A stretch of DNA of 64,000 nucleotides, from the NCBI RefSeq assembly GCF_018598225.1, contig NZ_JAHESF010000033.1, positions 1-64,000 on the forward strand, read 5' to 3'. Below are positions 40,222 through 49,395 of the stretch, one piece after another. Position numbers and translations under genes: made by a program. Below the pieces are notes generated by a model. That model was not told where the DNA came from. It saw nothing but the letters and a program-made list of their open reading frames with translations, and ran no database searches. The DNA is from Chryseosolibacter histidinae. GTDB taxonomy: Bacteria > Bacteroidota > Bacteroidia > Cytophagales > Cyclobacteriaceae. Numbering within the stretch: position 1 is the first letter of the stretch; every line of letters starts with the position of its first letter.

Positions 40222-43200
40222 ATGAGCGATGGAGTAGGGCATATTCATGAAAAGATCAGATCTTTTCAGAGAAAGTATTACCTCAATATCTTTATCAGGG
40301 GGGTGATACTCACCCTGGCGGTTCTTGTTGGTTATTTTGTGCTCGCCTCTCTGCTCGAGCACGCCCTATGGCTGGGCCAATGGAGCCGGTTGCTCATCTT
40401 CATAACGTTCTTTGGGGTAGCGGGTTTTTGTGCCTTCCGGTTTCTGAACCAACCCTTCCGTTGGTGGCTCGCCAAGCGTGGACTGAATGACGAAGAAGCC
40501 GCGCGCATCATCGGCGCCGCCATGCCTTCTGTGAAAGACCGGTTGGTGAACCTGATCCAGCTTGAGAGCGCCGGCAAAGATTCCGGTCTCGCTTATGCCA
40601 GCATCCGCCAGAAGTCCGAAGAGTTTCAGCCGCTTGCCTTTGACACCGTTGTTGACCTCAGGCAAAACAGAAAGTACCTGAAGTACCTCGCCATTCCAGT
40701 TGGCATTGTGCTCATCATTTTATTGATCAACCAGAACATCCTCTTCCAAAGCACCAACCGCATCGTTCACTTCAACCGTGAATATTCACCCGAAGCACCC
40801 TTCACTTTTGCGATCGGCAATAAATCGCTGACAGCATTTTACAACGAAGATTTTACCATCGAGCTCGAGCTCAAAGGCGAGGCCATTCCTCCCAGCGCTT
40901 ACATCGTTTCTAAAAACCAGCGCTTCAAAATGGAGAGTCTCGGCGGGGGCAAGTTTCAATACACGATCGAAAGAATTCAGCAGCCGATGGATTTCCAGGT
41001 GGAAGCTGCGGGTTTCTTTTCTGAAGCTTACGAGGTGGAGTTGGTCAGCCGTCCCGAGGTAACGCAGTTCACCGTAGAGCTCGAGTACCCGCGCTACATT
41101 CTGCGCAAGAATGAAAAGATCGTGAACGCCGGCAACCTCGAAGTACCCGAGGGCACCGTGGTTCGCTGGAAGCTGATGACCTCCAATGCCGAGAAGGCCA
41201 ACATCACCTTTGCCTCTGATAATCAGCCCAATGACTTTCAAGGCATTGATAATCAGACATTTAGCTACTCAAAAAAGTTCGGAGAGCCAGATCAGTACGA
41301 GATCGCCCTGGAAAATAACAGGAGCCGGAACAAAGAAAAGATAGCGTACCGGGTTGATGTAGTTAAAGATCAGTATCCGCAGATCGTTGTGAACAACTTC
41401 AAAGATTCAGTGCTTTACAAGCGCGTGATCTTGGGTGGTATGATCGGCGACGATTATGGCGTTACACAACTGTCACTGAATTTCCGGATCCGCAACGAAG
41501 ATCAGAAAGAGATCCTGAAGCGTGAGGTGAAGATCCCGATCTCCCGGAACCAGTTACAACAAAGCTTCTTTTACAACTGGTCCATTGATTCACTAAAACT
41601 CAGTCCCGGCGACCAGCTCGAGTATTACCTCCAGGTATGGGATAACGACGGCGTGAATGGAAGGAAGTCAACCCGCTCGGCAAGTTATACTTTCCTGGTG
41701 CCCACAGAAGACAACCTCATCGCCGAGATCAGCCGCTCGCAATCACAGACACAATCGCAGATCGATAAGAGTGTAGACAAAGCAACACGTCTGCAGGATC
41801 AGATCGAGCAGGCCAACCAGAAATTAAAAGGCAAGCAGAACCTCGATTGGCAGGACAAGAAAATGCTGGAAGATATCATTCAGCAAAAGACGGGACTTGA
41901 CCAGATGGTGGAGCAGCTGAAAGAGCAGAACAAATTGCTGGAAGACAAGAAGGATGCATTTACGGAACAGGACGAACGCATCAAGGAGAAGGCGGAGCAG
42001 ATCAAGAAATTGATGGACGAGCTCCTGGATGAAGAGACCAAAAAGCTTTTTGAAGAGCTGAAGAAACTGCTGAATGAGAACACCGATGTATCGCAGATCC
42101 AGAAACTCCTCGACAAGCTCAACCAGAACACCAACAATCTTGAAAAGGAACTGGAGCGTACGCTGGAGCTCTTCAAGCAATTGCAGTACGACTTCAAGCT
42201 TGACCAAACCATCCAGGATCTGAAGAAGCAGATCGAAGAGCAGAAGGAGCTGCTGGAGAAAACAGAATCATTGGAGAAGGAACAGAAGTCAGGCAAGGAT
42301 CAGAAAGACGACAAGAAGAATAGCAAAGGAGACAAGGATAAGCAGGGAGACGAAAGCAAGGGCGGTGATAAAGATCAGAAAGCCGGAGAGGAGAACAGCG
42401 ACAACAAAGATCAGAAGGACCAGAAGGGTGGCGATGAAGATTCCCAGAACACAGACAGCCAGGAGTTGGCCAAAGATCAGGAGAAGCTGATGGAAGAGTT
42501 CAAAGAGACCACTGAGAAGATCAAGGAGCTTGAGAAGCTGGGAGACGAGCTCGATAAGAAAGACGAGCTTCCTGGCGAGCAGGATTCCAAAGAAGTTCAG
42601 GACCAGCAGCAGCAGAGCAAGGAAATGCTTCAACAGAAGCAACCTTCAAAGTCAAAGCAGCCCCAGAAGAAAGCCATGGAACAGATGCAGCAGATGCAAC
42701 AGCAGATGGAAGGCATGCAAAGCTCTATGATGATGGAGATGGATATGCAGAACCTGGAATCGCTGCGTCAGATCCTGCACGGCCTGGTGAAATTGTCTTT
42801 TGACCAGGAGGGATTGATGAAGGAGTTCAATGAGCTTCAGCAGAACGACCCGCGCTTCAATACACTGGCCCAGTTGCAGCTGAAATTGAAAGATGATGCC
42901 AAGGTTTTGGAGGATAGTCTGCTGGCATTAGGTAAAAAGGATCCGATGATGGGATCGTTCATCACGAAAGAGATTGGCGAGCTGAACAACCACCTTGACA
43001 AAGTAATTGAATCGAATCGCGAGCGCAGAAGGCCCCAGGCTTCAAGTGAGATGCAGATGACCATGACTTCTATCAATAACCTGGCGCTGATGCTGGATGA
43101 TCATTTCGATATGATGATGCAGATGATGGCCAATGCCCAGCCTTCAATGAAGAAGTCGAACCAGAAGAAAGGGCAGAAGCCAAGCCTGAGCCAGATGCAG

Positions 43201-43680
43201 CAGCAACTGAACCAGAAGATCCAGGAGTTAAAGAATAGTGGAAAGAGCGGACGTCAGCTTTCAGAGGAATTAGCAGAGATGGCCGCTGAACAGGAGCGGA
43301 TCAGAAGGGCGCTGCAGGAGATGCAGGAGAAGATGAAGAATGAAGGACAGATGCCGGGAGGAGATCTCCCTTCCAAGATGGAACAGACTGAAATGGAGCT
43401 GGTGAATAAGCAGATCACAGAGCAGATGATCAAAAGGCAGAAGGAGATCATGACCCGGCTCCTTGAAACGGAGAAGTCGATGAGGGAGCAAGACATGGAT
43501 GATGAGCGCAAAGGCGAGACTGCCAAGGATTATGAAAAAGAAATACCCAAGGCCTTTGAAGAATATTTGCGGCTCAAAGAAAAAGAAGTAGAATTGCTGA
43601 AAACCGTTCCGCCTAAGCTTTACCCTTATTATAAGAAAGAGGTAAGTGAATATTTTAAGAGAATGGGTAACAATGAATAA
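40222..43680 (+). CDS. DUF4175 family large membrane-anchored coiled-coil protein
   Basis: A 1152-residue protein of a Bacteroidota family with unknown function. Two membrane segments lie at about 24-75 and one at about 155-172. A beta-rich periplasmic-type region spans about 175-500, then a very long Gln/Lys/Glu/Asp-rich helical stretch from about 505 to 1060 with a low-complexity Lys/Asp core near 690-750 (KDQKDDKKNSKGDKDKQ), and a charged C-terminal tail. The N-terminal EEAARIIGAAMPSVKDRLVN is a family hallmark. It is the first gene of an operon with the RsbW-like ATPase, ybeY and probably mnmG. The frame overlaps the next gene's ATG (43673) by eight bases. Confidence 0.88.
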   Translation: MSDGVGHIHEKIRSFQRKYYLNIFIRGVILTLAVLVGYFVLASLLEHALWLGQWSRLLIFITFFGVAGFCAFRFLNQPFRWWLAKRGLNDEEAARIIGAAMPSVKDRLVNLIQLESAGKDSGLAYASIRQKSEEFQPLAFDTVVDLRQNRKYLKYLAIPVGIVLIILLINQNILFQSTNRIVHFNREYSPEAPFTFAIGNKSLTAFYNEDFTIELELKGEAIPPSAYIVSKNQRFKMESLGGGKFQYTIERIQQPMDFQVEAAGFFSEAYEVELVSRPEVTQFTVELEYPRYILRKNEKIVNAGNLEVPEGTVVRWKLMTSNAEKANITFASDNQPNDFQGIDNQTFSYSKKFGEPDQYEIALENNRSRNKEKIAYRVDVVKDQYPQIVVNNFKDSVLYKRVILGGMIGDDYGVTQLSLNFRIRNEDQKEILKREVKIPISRNQLQQSFFYNWSIDSLKLSPGDQLEYYLQVWDNDGVNGRKSTRSASYTFLVPTEDNLIAEISRSQSQTQSQIDKSVDKATRLQDQIEQANQKLKGKQNLDWQDKKMLEDIIQQKTGLDQMVEQLKEQNKLLEDKKDAFTEQDERIKEKAEQIKKLMDELLDEETKKLFEELKKLLNENTDVSQIQKLLDKLNQNTNNLEKELERTLELFKQLQYDFKLDQTIQDLKKQIEEQKELLEKTESLEKEQKSGKDQKDDKKNSKGDKDKQGDESKGGDKDQKAGEENSDNKDQKDQKGGDEDSQNTDSQELAKDQEKLMEEFKETTEKIKELEKLGDELDKKDELPGEQDSKEVQDQQQQSKEMLQQKQPSKSKQPQKKAMEQMQQMQQQMEGMQSSMMMEMDMQNLESLRQILHGLVKLSFDQEGLMKEFNELQQNDPRFNTLAQLQLKLKDDAKVLEDSLLALGKKDPMMGSFITKEIGELNNHLDKVIESNRERRRPQASSEMQMTMTSINNLALMLDDHFDMMMQMMANAQPSMKKSNQKKGQKPSLSQMQQQLNQKIQELKNSGKSGRQLSEELAEMAAEQERIRRALQEMQEKMKNEGQMPGGDLPSKMEQTEMELVNKQITEQMIKRQKEIMTRLLETEKSMREQDMDDERKGETAKDYEKEIPKAFEEYLRLKEKEVELLKTVPPKLYPYYKKEVSEYFKRMGNNE

Positions 43681-44098
43681 CAGTGCATTCATGATAAATA
43701 CGATCAGCATCCAGGTTCCTTCAATGACAGAGAATATCAGAATGATTGAGAGCTTCATTGACAACGCTAAGGACAAGTTCCACCTGGACGATGACATCTA
43801 TGGCAATATTATGATTGCCGTTACAGAGGCGGTGAACAATGCCATCAAACATGGCAACAATAACAACAAGTCTAAGAACGTGCACCTGAGCCTTTCCCTG
43901 CAAGACAGCCTTTTGAAGTTCACTGTTAAGGATGAAGGCTCAGGCTTCAACTACGATAACCTCCCTGATCCTACTGCCCCTGAGAATCTGGAGAAGCCCG
44001 GCGGCAGAGGCATCTTCCTCATGAAACACCTTTCTGACGAAGTGGAATTCAAAGACAATGGCCGGATCGTAGAGCTCAGCTTTTACATGAACGCCTGA
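43673..44098 (+). CDS. RsbW-like HATPase (anti-sigma regulatory factor)
   Basis: A GHKL-type ATP-binding protein of 141 residues, the fold of anti-sigma kinases such as RsbW and SpoIIAB. The N-box is IAVTEAVNNAIKHGN, G1 is VKDEGSGFNY and G2 is PGGRGIFLMKH. I chose ATG 43673 because it overlaps the end of the DUF4175 frame (ATGAATAA); ATG 43691 is an alternative. The stop overlaps the ybeY start (TGATG). No partner anti-anti-sigma gene is visible. Confidence 0.9.
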   Translation: MNNSAFMINTISIQVPSMTENIRMIESFIDNAKDKFHLDDDIYGNIMIAVTEAVNNAIKHGNNNNKSKNVHLSLSLQDSLLKFTVKDEGSGFNYDNLPDPTAPENLEKPGGRGIFLMKHLSDEVEFKDNGRIVELSFYMNA

Positions 44099-44517
44099 TG
44101 GCCTCCATTAACTTCTTTTCTCAGTTAGATTACTTTAAGTTTCCCCAACCCCGTAAAACCTCCGCCTGGATCCAGGCCGCAATCAAAAAAGAGAAGCGAA
44201 AGCTCCGACAGCTGAACTTTATCTTCTGCTCTGACGAAGATCTGCTCAAGATTAACCTACAATACCTTAACCATAAGACATACACTGATATCATCACCTT
44301 CGACAACAGCGATGTGAAGGGAGAGCTTGAGGGTGACATCTTCATTAGCGTGGATAGGGTAAAAGAGAACGCGGACAATCTGGAGTTGCCGTTCAAAGAT
44401 GAGCTCCACCGGGTGGTGATCCACGGGGTTCTCCATCTCATTGGCTATTCCGACAAGACTTCTGCCAAGAAAAAGGAGATGCGCAAAAAAGAAGATGCTT
44501 ATCTATCTTTGCGTTAG
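44098..44517 (+). CDS. ybeY: rRNA maturation endoribonuclease YbeY
   Basis: A metal-dependent single-strand endoribonuclease that processes the 3' end of 16S rRNA and serves ribosome quality control. It has 139 residues. The zinc site is HGVLHLIGYSD with H109 and H113; the third ligand, His in E. coli, is D119 here, which I also associate with other Bacteroidota YbeY. The N-terminal TYTDIITFD block is conserved. It overlaps the preceding ATPase stop. A likely mnmG promoter lies in its last codons. Confidence 0.95.
   Translation: MASINFFSQLDYFKFPQPRKTSAWIQAAIKKEKRKLRQLNFIFCSDEDLLKINLQYLNHKTYTDIITFDNSDVKGELEGDIFISVDRVKENADNLELPFKDELHRVVIHGVLHLIGYSDKTSAKKKEMRKKEDAYLSLR
44504..44511 (+). promoter_or_regulatory. 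-7 element upstream of mnmG
   Basis: TATCTTTG is an exact TAnnTTTG match in the end of ybeY. The transcript would start near 44518 and carry both parS-like sites in its leader. I see no clear -33 box. Confidence 0.5.
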
Positions 44518-44542
44518 AATCGAATGATTTGCTCCACGACAG

Positions 44543-44558
44543 TGTTCCACGTGAAACC
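44543..44558. other. parS-like site 1
   Basis: TGTTCCACGTGAAACC differs by one base from the B. subtilis parS TGTTCCACGTGAAACA and by two from TGTTTCACGTGAAACA. It lies in the ybeY-mnmG spacer. ParB spreads from such sites to load the condensin complex. Confidence 0.7.
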
Positions 44559-44595
44559 AATTGTGGAGTTGTGGAAGGATTTTGTGGACAAGTTT

Positions 44596-44611
44596 CGTTC
44601 CACGTGAAACG
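44596..44611. other. parS-like site 2
   Basis: CGTTCCACGTGAAACG retains the 14-base core GTTCCACGTGAAAC of parS. It lies 53 bases after site 1 in the same spacer. Confidence 0.7.
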
Positions 44612-44640
44612 TTTATCGAATAAGGTCAATTCCAATACAG

Positions 44641-46503
44641 ATGTTTAGAGAATATGATGTAATAGTTGTTGGTGCCGGTCATGCCGGCTGTGAGGCGGCA
44701 GCTGCAGCGGCTGCTATGGGGTCAAAAGTGCTGCTGGTTACTATGAACATGAACACCATTGCGCAGATGTCGTGCAATCCAGCAATGGGAGGGGTAGCCA
44801 AGGGCCAAATCGTCCGGGAGATAGACGCTCTGGGTGGAATGTCTGGAATCATCTCAGATAAGTCCATGATCCAATTTAGAATGCTCAATATGTCCAAGGG
44901 CCCAGCCATGTGGAGCCCCAGAACCCAGAACGATCGCATGAGATTCTCCGAAGAATGGCGCCTAGCCCTGGAACAAACTCCCAACGTAGACTTCTGGCAG
45001 GAAATGGCCAAAGAGATCATAGTGAAAGACGGCAGGGCGGTAGGCATCGTCACAAGCCTGGGCATTGAGATCAAATCCAAAGCGGTGGTACTAACCAACG
45101 GCACATTCCTCAACGGAAAGATCCATATAGGCGACAAGAACTTCGGAGGAGGGCGTGCAGCTGAAAGATCAGCTACTGGTATAACGGAACAGCTGGTAAG
45201 CTTGGGGTTTGAATCCGGAAGAATGAAAACAGGCACACCACCCAGGATTGATGGCAGAAGCCTTGACTATTCTAAAATGGAAGAACAGAAAGGAGACGAG
45301 AATCCCTCCAAATTCTCCTTCACTGACACAAGGCCCTTAGACAAACAAGTAAGCTGCTGGATCACCTATACCAACGATGATGTACATGGCGAGCTTCAGA
45401 AGGGCTTCGACAGGTCGCCCATGTTCCAGGGACGCATCAAAGGCCTTGGCCCCCGGTACTGCCCCTCTATAGAAGACAAGATCAACCGGTTTGCCGAAAG
45501 AGACCGCCACCAGATCTTTGTAGAGCCCGAAGGATGGAATACCATAGAGATCTACGTGAATGGGTTCTCAACCTCACTGCCTGAGGATGTTCAATATAAA
45601 GCCCTGACCAAAATACCAGGATTTGAGAACGCCAAGATGTTCCGCCCCGGATATGCTATCGAATACGACTTCTTTCCCCCAACGCAGCTTAAGCTTTCCC
45701 TGGAAACTCAAGTAATAGAAAACCTGTACTTCGCAGGGCAGATCAATGGCACTACAGGTTATGAAGAAGCAGCCTGCCAGGGACTGATGGCCGGCATCAA
45801 CGCTCATAACAAAGTACACGATAAAGAACCTTTCATCCTGAAACGCTCCGAAGCCTATATCGGCGTACTCATTGACGACCTGGTCAACAAAGGCACCCAG
45901 GAGCCCTATCGGATGTTTACATCACGGGCTGAATACAGGATTCTACTCCGCCAGGACAATGCCGACCTGCGTCTGACCGAGCTCGGCCATAAGCTTGGAC
46001 TAGCCAGCGATGAGAGAATGAAAAAGCTAGTCGATAAGAAAGCGGATATCGAATCACTCATTCAGGAGCTCAAAAAGTTCAAGGCAGAACCTTCTGTGGT
46101 GAACGAAGATCTTTCAACCCTCAACACGGCCACCATCCGCGAGAAAATCCCCGTTATCAATCTTCTCAGGAGGCCGCACCTTGGAATGAAGGAAATCAAA
46201 TCAATCGATCAGCAACTTGAAAAATTGATCGGCAAATATTCCCCGGAAGTTCAGGAACAGGCCGAAGTACACATTAAATACGAAGCTTATATAGACCGTG
46301 AACAGAAGCTGGCTGAAAAGATCGGATCGCTTGAAACATTCAAGATCAAATCAGACTTTGACTACGACAGGGTAAAAGCTCTCTCATCCGAAGCACGAGA
46401 AAAACTGAAACGCATCAAACCTGAAACCATTGGTCAGGCTTCACGCATCAGTGGTGTTTCACCTTCAGACATTTCTGTGCTTACTATCTATCTCGGCAAA
46501 TAA
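44641..46503 (+). CDS. mnmG: tRNA uridine 5-carboxymethylaminomethyl synthase subunit MnmG (GidA)
   Basis: With MnmE, it installs the cmnm5 group on the wobble uridine of tRNAs. It is an FAD- and NADH-binding protein of 620 residues, normal length. The FAD motif is VIVVGAGHAGCEAAAAAA (residues 7-24). GidA hallmarks are QMSCNPAMGGVAKGQIVRE, GTPPRIDGRSLDYS, GPRYCPSIEDKINRF and GTTGYEEAACQGLMAG. The C-terminal domain ends with GVSPSDISVLTIYL. In many bacteria this gene is close to oriC. Its leader carries two parS-like sites. Confidence 0.97.
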   Translation: MFREYDVIVVGAGHAGCEAAAAAAAMGSKVLLVTMNMNTIAQMSCNPAMGGVAKGQIVREIDALGGMSGIISDKSMIQFRMLNMSKGPAMWSPRTQNDRMRFSEEWRLALEQTPNVDFWQEMAKEIIVKDGRAVGIVTSLGIEIKSKAVVLTNGTFLNGKIHIGDKNFGGGRAAERSATGITEQLVSLGFESGRMKTGTPPRIDGRSLDYSKMEEQKGDENPSKFSFTDTRPLDKQVSCWITYTNDDVHGELQKGFDRSPMFQGRIKGLGPRYCPSIEDKINRFAERDRHQIFVEPEGWNTIEIYVNGFSTSLPEDVQYKALTKIPGFENAKMFRPGYAIEYDFFPPTQLKLSLETQVIENLYFAGQINGTTGYEEAACQGLMAGINAHNKVHDKEPFILKRSEAYIGVLIDDLVNKGTQEPYRMFTSRAEYRILLRQDNADLRLTELGHKLGLASDERMKKLVDKKADIESLIQELKKFKAEPSVVNEDLSTLNTATIREKIPVINLLRRPHLGMKEIKSIDQQLEKLIGKYSPEVQEQAEVHIKYEAYIDREQKLAEKIGSLETFKIKSDFDYDRVKALSSEAREKLKRIKPETIGQASRISGVSPSDISVLTIYLGK

Positions 46504-47390
46504 TGATCGCAGTTAACCAGTGTCCGGTATGTGAGGGCAAAGTGTTCCGCCCATACCTCAAGTGTAAGGACCATACTGTTTCACATGAAACATTTCAACT
46601 GATCAAATGCGAAAACTGTAAACTGGTGATCACTTCACCACGGCCAACCAATGAAGCACTGGGCCGCTACTATTTATCAGACGATTACGTATCGCACGCA
46701 AAAAAATCCAAAGGTTTGTTTGATAAAGTCTACAAGACAAGTAGACTTTATACCCTAAGATGGAAGCTGAATCTTGTAAAAGAGAATCTCCGATCGAAAG
46801 GCAACTCAAGCACCATTCTCGACTTCGGGTGCGGCACTGGAGAGTTTCTGCAGACATGCAAACAAAATGGGTTTGTCACTACTGGGGTAGAACCTTCCGA
46901 CATCGCCCGGGCGCACGCAGCCGAGCTCACCGCCGGCAAAGTTCACAGCACCCTGGAAGAAGTTGAAGGAAGCTTCCAGGTGATCACGCTCTGGCATGTG
47001 CTTGAGCACGTACCCGATCTCAATCAGAAGATCGAACAGCTCAAGAGCAAACTGGAAAAAGATGGCATAATGTTTATTGCTGTACCGAACCATCAAAGTT
47101 ATGATGCTCGCACTTATCAGGAACGTTGGGCTGGTTACGATGTACCGCGCCACCTTTGGCATTTCAGCGAACCAACCATGAGCCAACTATTAAAGAAGCA
47201 CGGCCTCACCCTGGAAAAAATAATTCCGATGAAGCTAGATGCGTTCTACGTGAGCATGTTGAGCGAAAAACACAGCAGCGGCAGAAGCTCCATCGGTGGA
47301 TTCATACAAGGATTTGTGAATGGATTCCGATCGAACGCTTTGGCTAAACCCAATGAATACTCAAGTCTGATCTACCTGGTACGTAAATGA
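46503..47390 (+). CDS. Class I SAM-dependent methyltransferase with N-terminal zinc ribbon
   Basis: A 295-residue Methyltransf_23-type enzyme. Four cysteines at C7, C10, C36 and C39 (CPVC, CENC) form a likely zinc ribbon. The SAM loop is TILDFGCGTGEFLQTC with D107, then HVLEHVPDLNQKIEQLKSKL. Similar enzymes act on sugars, lipids or small metabolites; the substrate is unknown. The start overlaps the mnmG stop (TAATGA). A parS-like site lies within codons 25-30. The stop overlaps the next gene's start (ATGA). Confidence 0.88.
   Translation: MIAVNQCPVCEGKVFRPYLKCKDHTVSHETFQLIKCENCKLVITSPRPTNEALGRYYLSDDYVSHAKKSKGLFDKVYKTSRLYTLRWKLNLVKENLRSKGNSSTILDFGCGTGEFLQTCKQNGFVTTGVEPSDIARAHAAELTAGKVHSTLEEVEGSFQVITLWHVLEHVPDLNQKIEQLKSKLEKDGIMFIAVPNHQSYDARTYQERWAGYDVPRHLWHFSEPTMSQLLKKHGLTLEKIIPMKLDAFYVSMLSEKHSSGRSSIGGFIQGFVNGFRSNALAKPNEYSSLIYLVRK
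46577..46592. other. parS-like site 3 (inside a coding region)
   Basis: TGTTTCACATGAAACA is the parS consensus TGTTTCACGTGAAACA with one change in the centre. It lies within the methyltransferase reading frame, as some B. subtilis parS sites do within genes. Confidence 0.65.
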
Positions 47391-49087
47391 ATTTAAAAAA
47401 GAATCTTCACTGGCCCATCTACTTTCTCTTTGTACTCTCGTGCGCAAAACAAACCTCACCCACCGGAGGGCCTAAAGACACCATACCACCCAGGCTCGTC
47501 AACGCGAACCCACAAAACGAAGCCATTAATTTCAAAGGCCGGAGCATCGAGCTTGAGTTCACAGAAATGGTAGCGGCCAACAATCCCAAGGAGCAACTCA
47601 TCATCACGCCGTCCATGGGAAAAGACTTCGAAGTGAAGGCGAAAAAGAACTCCATCATCGTATCCTTCGAGAAAGACTTCCAAGACAGCACCACCTACAC
47701 CTTTAACTTCCGCGATGCCGTTCAGGATGTCACAGAAAAAAACCCTGTCAGAAATCTGCAGCTCGCCATCAGCACCGGCAGCTACATCGACTCCCTCTCC
47801 ATTCAGGGAAATGTCTATGACTTGCTCAAAGGAAAAGAGATCACCGAAGCAACGGTTGCCATCCATCCGCGCAACGACACCTTCAACATTCTCAAACATC
47901 CGGCAACCTACTTTACCAAAACAGACAAAAAGGGAAACTTTAAAATAGACCACCTTCGACCGGATGTCTATTACATCTATGCGATAGATGACAAGAACAG
48001 GAACCTCACCGCCGACAGCCGAACGGAAGCCTACGGGTTCCTCAAAGATTCTATCAACTTAGTCGAGGACACCACTCGGATCGAGATCGGCCTGATCAGG
48101 CTCGATGCCCGGCCTCTGAAACTTACCAGCGCCAGACCTTACAATACCTACTTCAATATCCGCGCTACAAAGAATCTCAAGACATTCTCACTGAAGGCTA
48201 TTGACACTACACTATTACTATATTCCTTTGGTGAAGATCAGGCCAACATAAAACTCTACAACACTTTCGCAGATCGTGACAGTCTTGCCGTGAACCTTCA
48301 TGCGGAAGATAGTATCGGCAACAAGCTTGACACGTTACTCTATGCCAAGATCTCAGAGAGAGAGGTAACCCCCGAAAAGTTCGAGATCGCCTTCAAGTCA
48401 ACCTCACTGCTTGCCGATAAAGGATCGCTTAAGACAGTGCTCACTTTCACCAAACCCATCACAGAGATAAATTTCGACAGCCTTTACTTCCAGGTAGACT
48501 CTGCAACGCGAATACCTTTTGTTAAAGAAGATCTTGTATGGGAACAGATGCACAATACACTAACCATTACCAAAACATTAGATAAAGCGCTCTTCGCCAA
48601 ACCCAAAACTGAAACGACTGACCCTCCACAGAAACCAAAGAAACCCGAACCGACAAAAAAGGGAAATCAAAACAAGACAAATCAGATTTACCTGGGTAAA
48701 GGAAGTTTTATCAGTGTAGACGGTGATACCTCAAAGAGTACCTCCCAATCCACAAATCCATTGAGGACCGAAGACCTTGCGATGATCATCTTCCAGATCA
48801 AGACTACCCAAAAGAACTTCCTTGTCCAGCTGCTCGATAAAAACCTGAATGTTCTCAGGCAAATGGTTAACAAAACAAAGGGTCAGTTCGAAGATCTCGA
48901 AGCCGGCGACTATATGATGCGGGTAGTAATTGACACAAACGCCAACAACGCATGGGACCCAGGAAATTATCTCAAACGACAGGAGCCTGAACGTTTGTTC
49001 TACTACAAAGATGAGAAGGGCTCGATGACCATTCCGCTGAAAACAAACTGGGAATTTGAGCTTTCCCCAATGTTGATAAACTATTGA
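47387..49087 (+). CDS. Ig-like domain lipoprotein (SbsA/Big_5 type)
   Basis: An envelope lipoprotein of 566 residues. The lipobox is VLSC with C19. The mature start, TGGPKDTIPPRL, is the hallmark of an SbsA Ig-like (Big_5) domain at about 35-130. A carboxypeptidase-regulatory-like module (YIDSLSIQGNVYDLLKG) follows at about 140-220. A Lys/Pro-rich linker lies near 420, and a second beta domain with LEAGDYMMRVVIDTNANNAWD ends the protein. I know this architecture as a common Bacteroidota protein near mnmG; the role is unknown. Its last codons carry the first DnaA-box-like sequence of the cluster. Confidence 0.85.
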   Translation: MNLKKNLHWPIYFLFVLSCAKQTSPTGGPKDTIPPRLVNANPQNEAINFKGRSIELEFTEMVAANNPKEQLIITPSMGKDFEVKAKKNSIIVSFEKDFQDSTTYTFNFRDAVQDVTEKNPVRNLQLAISTGSYIDSLSIQGNVYDLLKGKEITEATVAIHPRNDTFNILKHPATYFTKTDKKGNFKIDHLRPDVYYIYAIDDKNRNLTADSRTEAYGFLKDSINLVEDTTRIEIGLIRLDARPLKLTSARPYNTYFNIRATKNLKTFSLKAIDTTLLLYSFGEDQANIKLYNTFADRDSLAVNLHAEDSIGNKLDTLLYAKISEREVTPEKFEIAFKSTSLLADKGSLKTVLTFTKPITEINFDSLYFQVDSATRIPFVKEDLVWEQMHNTLTITKTLDKALFAKPKTETTDPPQKPKKPEPTKKGNQNKTNQIYLGKGSFISVDGDTSKSTSQSTNPLRTEDLAMIIFQIKTTQKNFLVQLLDKNLNVLRQMVNKTKGQFEDLEAGDYMMRVVIDTNANNAWDPGNYLKRQEPERLFYYKDEKGSMTIPLKTNWEFELSPMLINY

Positions 49088-49395
49088 AACCTATGTTGAC
49101 AACTTTCAGAAAGGAATCTAAATTCTGTGTACAACGTTAAAACCAAGAACTGACAACGCCTGATGTGTACAGGTAAGCCTTTATCAACAGTTGCTAACAT
49201 CCGGAAATACCCACACCAGATCTATGCACACAAAAAAAACATGTTGATAAAAGGATAAACGGCTGAACATTAAGTATTTGATTTCTTATTTTAGCTAACA
49301 TCAAATCCACAAGGCCCGGGAACGCTTATTTATCAACTTTTCAACATGGCTTATTATATCTATTATATATATAATTTAATACTAATAATAAGAAA
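49071..49395. other. Candidate replication origin (oriC)
   Basis: TTATCAACA, one base from TTATCCACA, occurs exactly three times: 49071-49079 (minus), 49181-49189 (plus), 49242-49250 (minus). Close variants are at 49094 (minus), 49126 (minus, TTGTACACA), 49222 (plus, CTATGCACA) and 49330 (plus, TTATCAACT). Right after the cluster, 49351-49390 has only two G/C in 40 bases, a duplex-unwinding-like block. The gap (49088-49345) has no gene. dnaA is not adjacent, which is not unusual in this phylum as I recall. The parS-like sites and mnmG nearby support the call. Confidence 0.6.

Noticed and set aside
42301-42640. Lys/Asp/Gln low-complexity stretch that looks like a tandem DNA repeat
   Set aside because: The units are not regular at DNA level; it is a low-complexity segment within the DUF4175 coding sequence.
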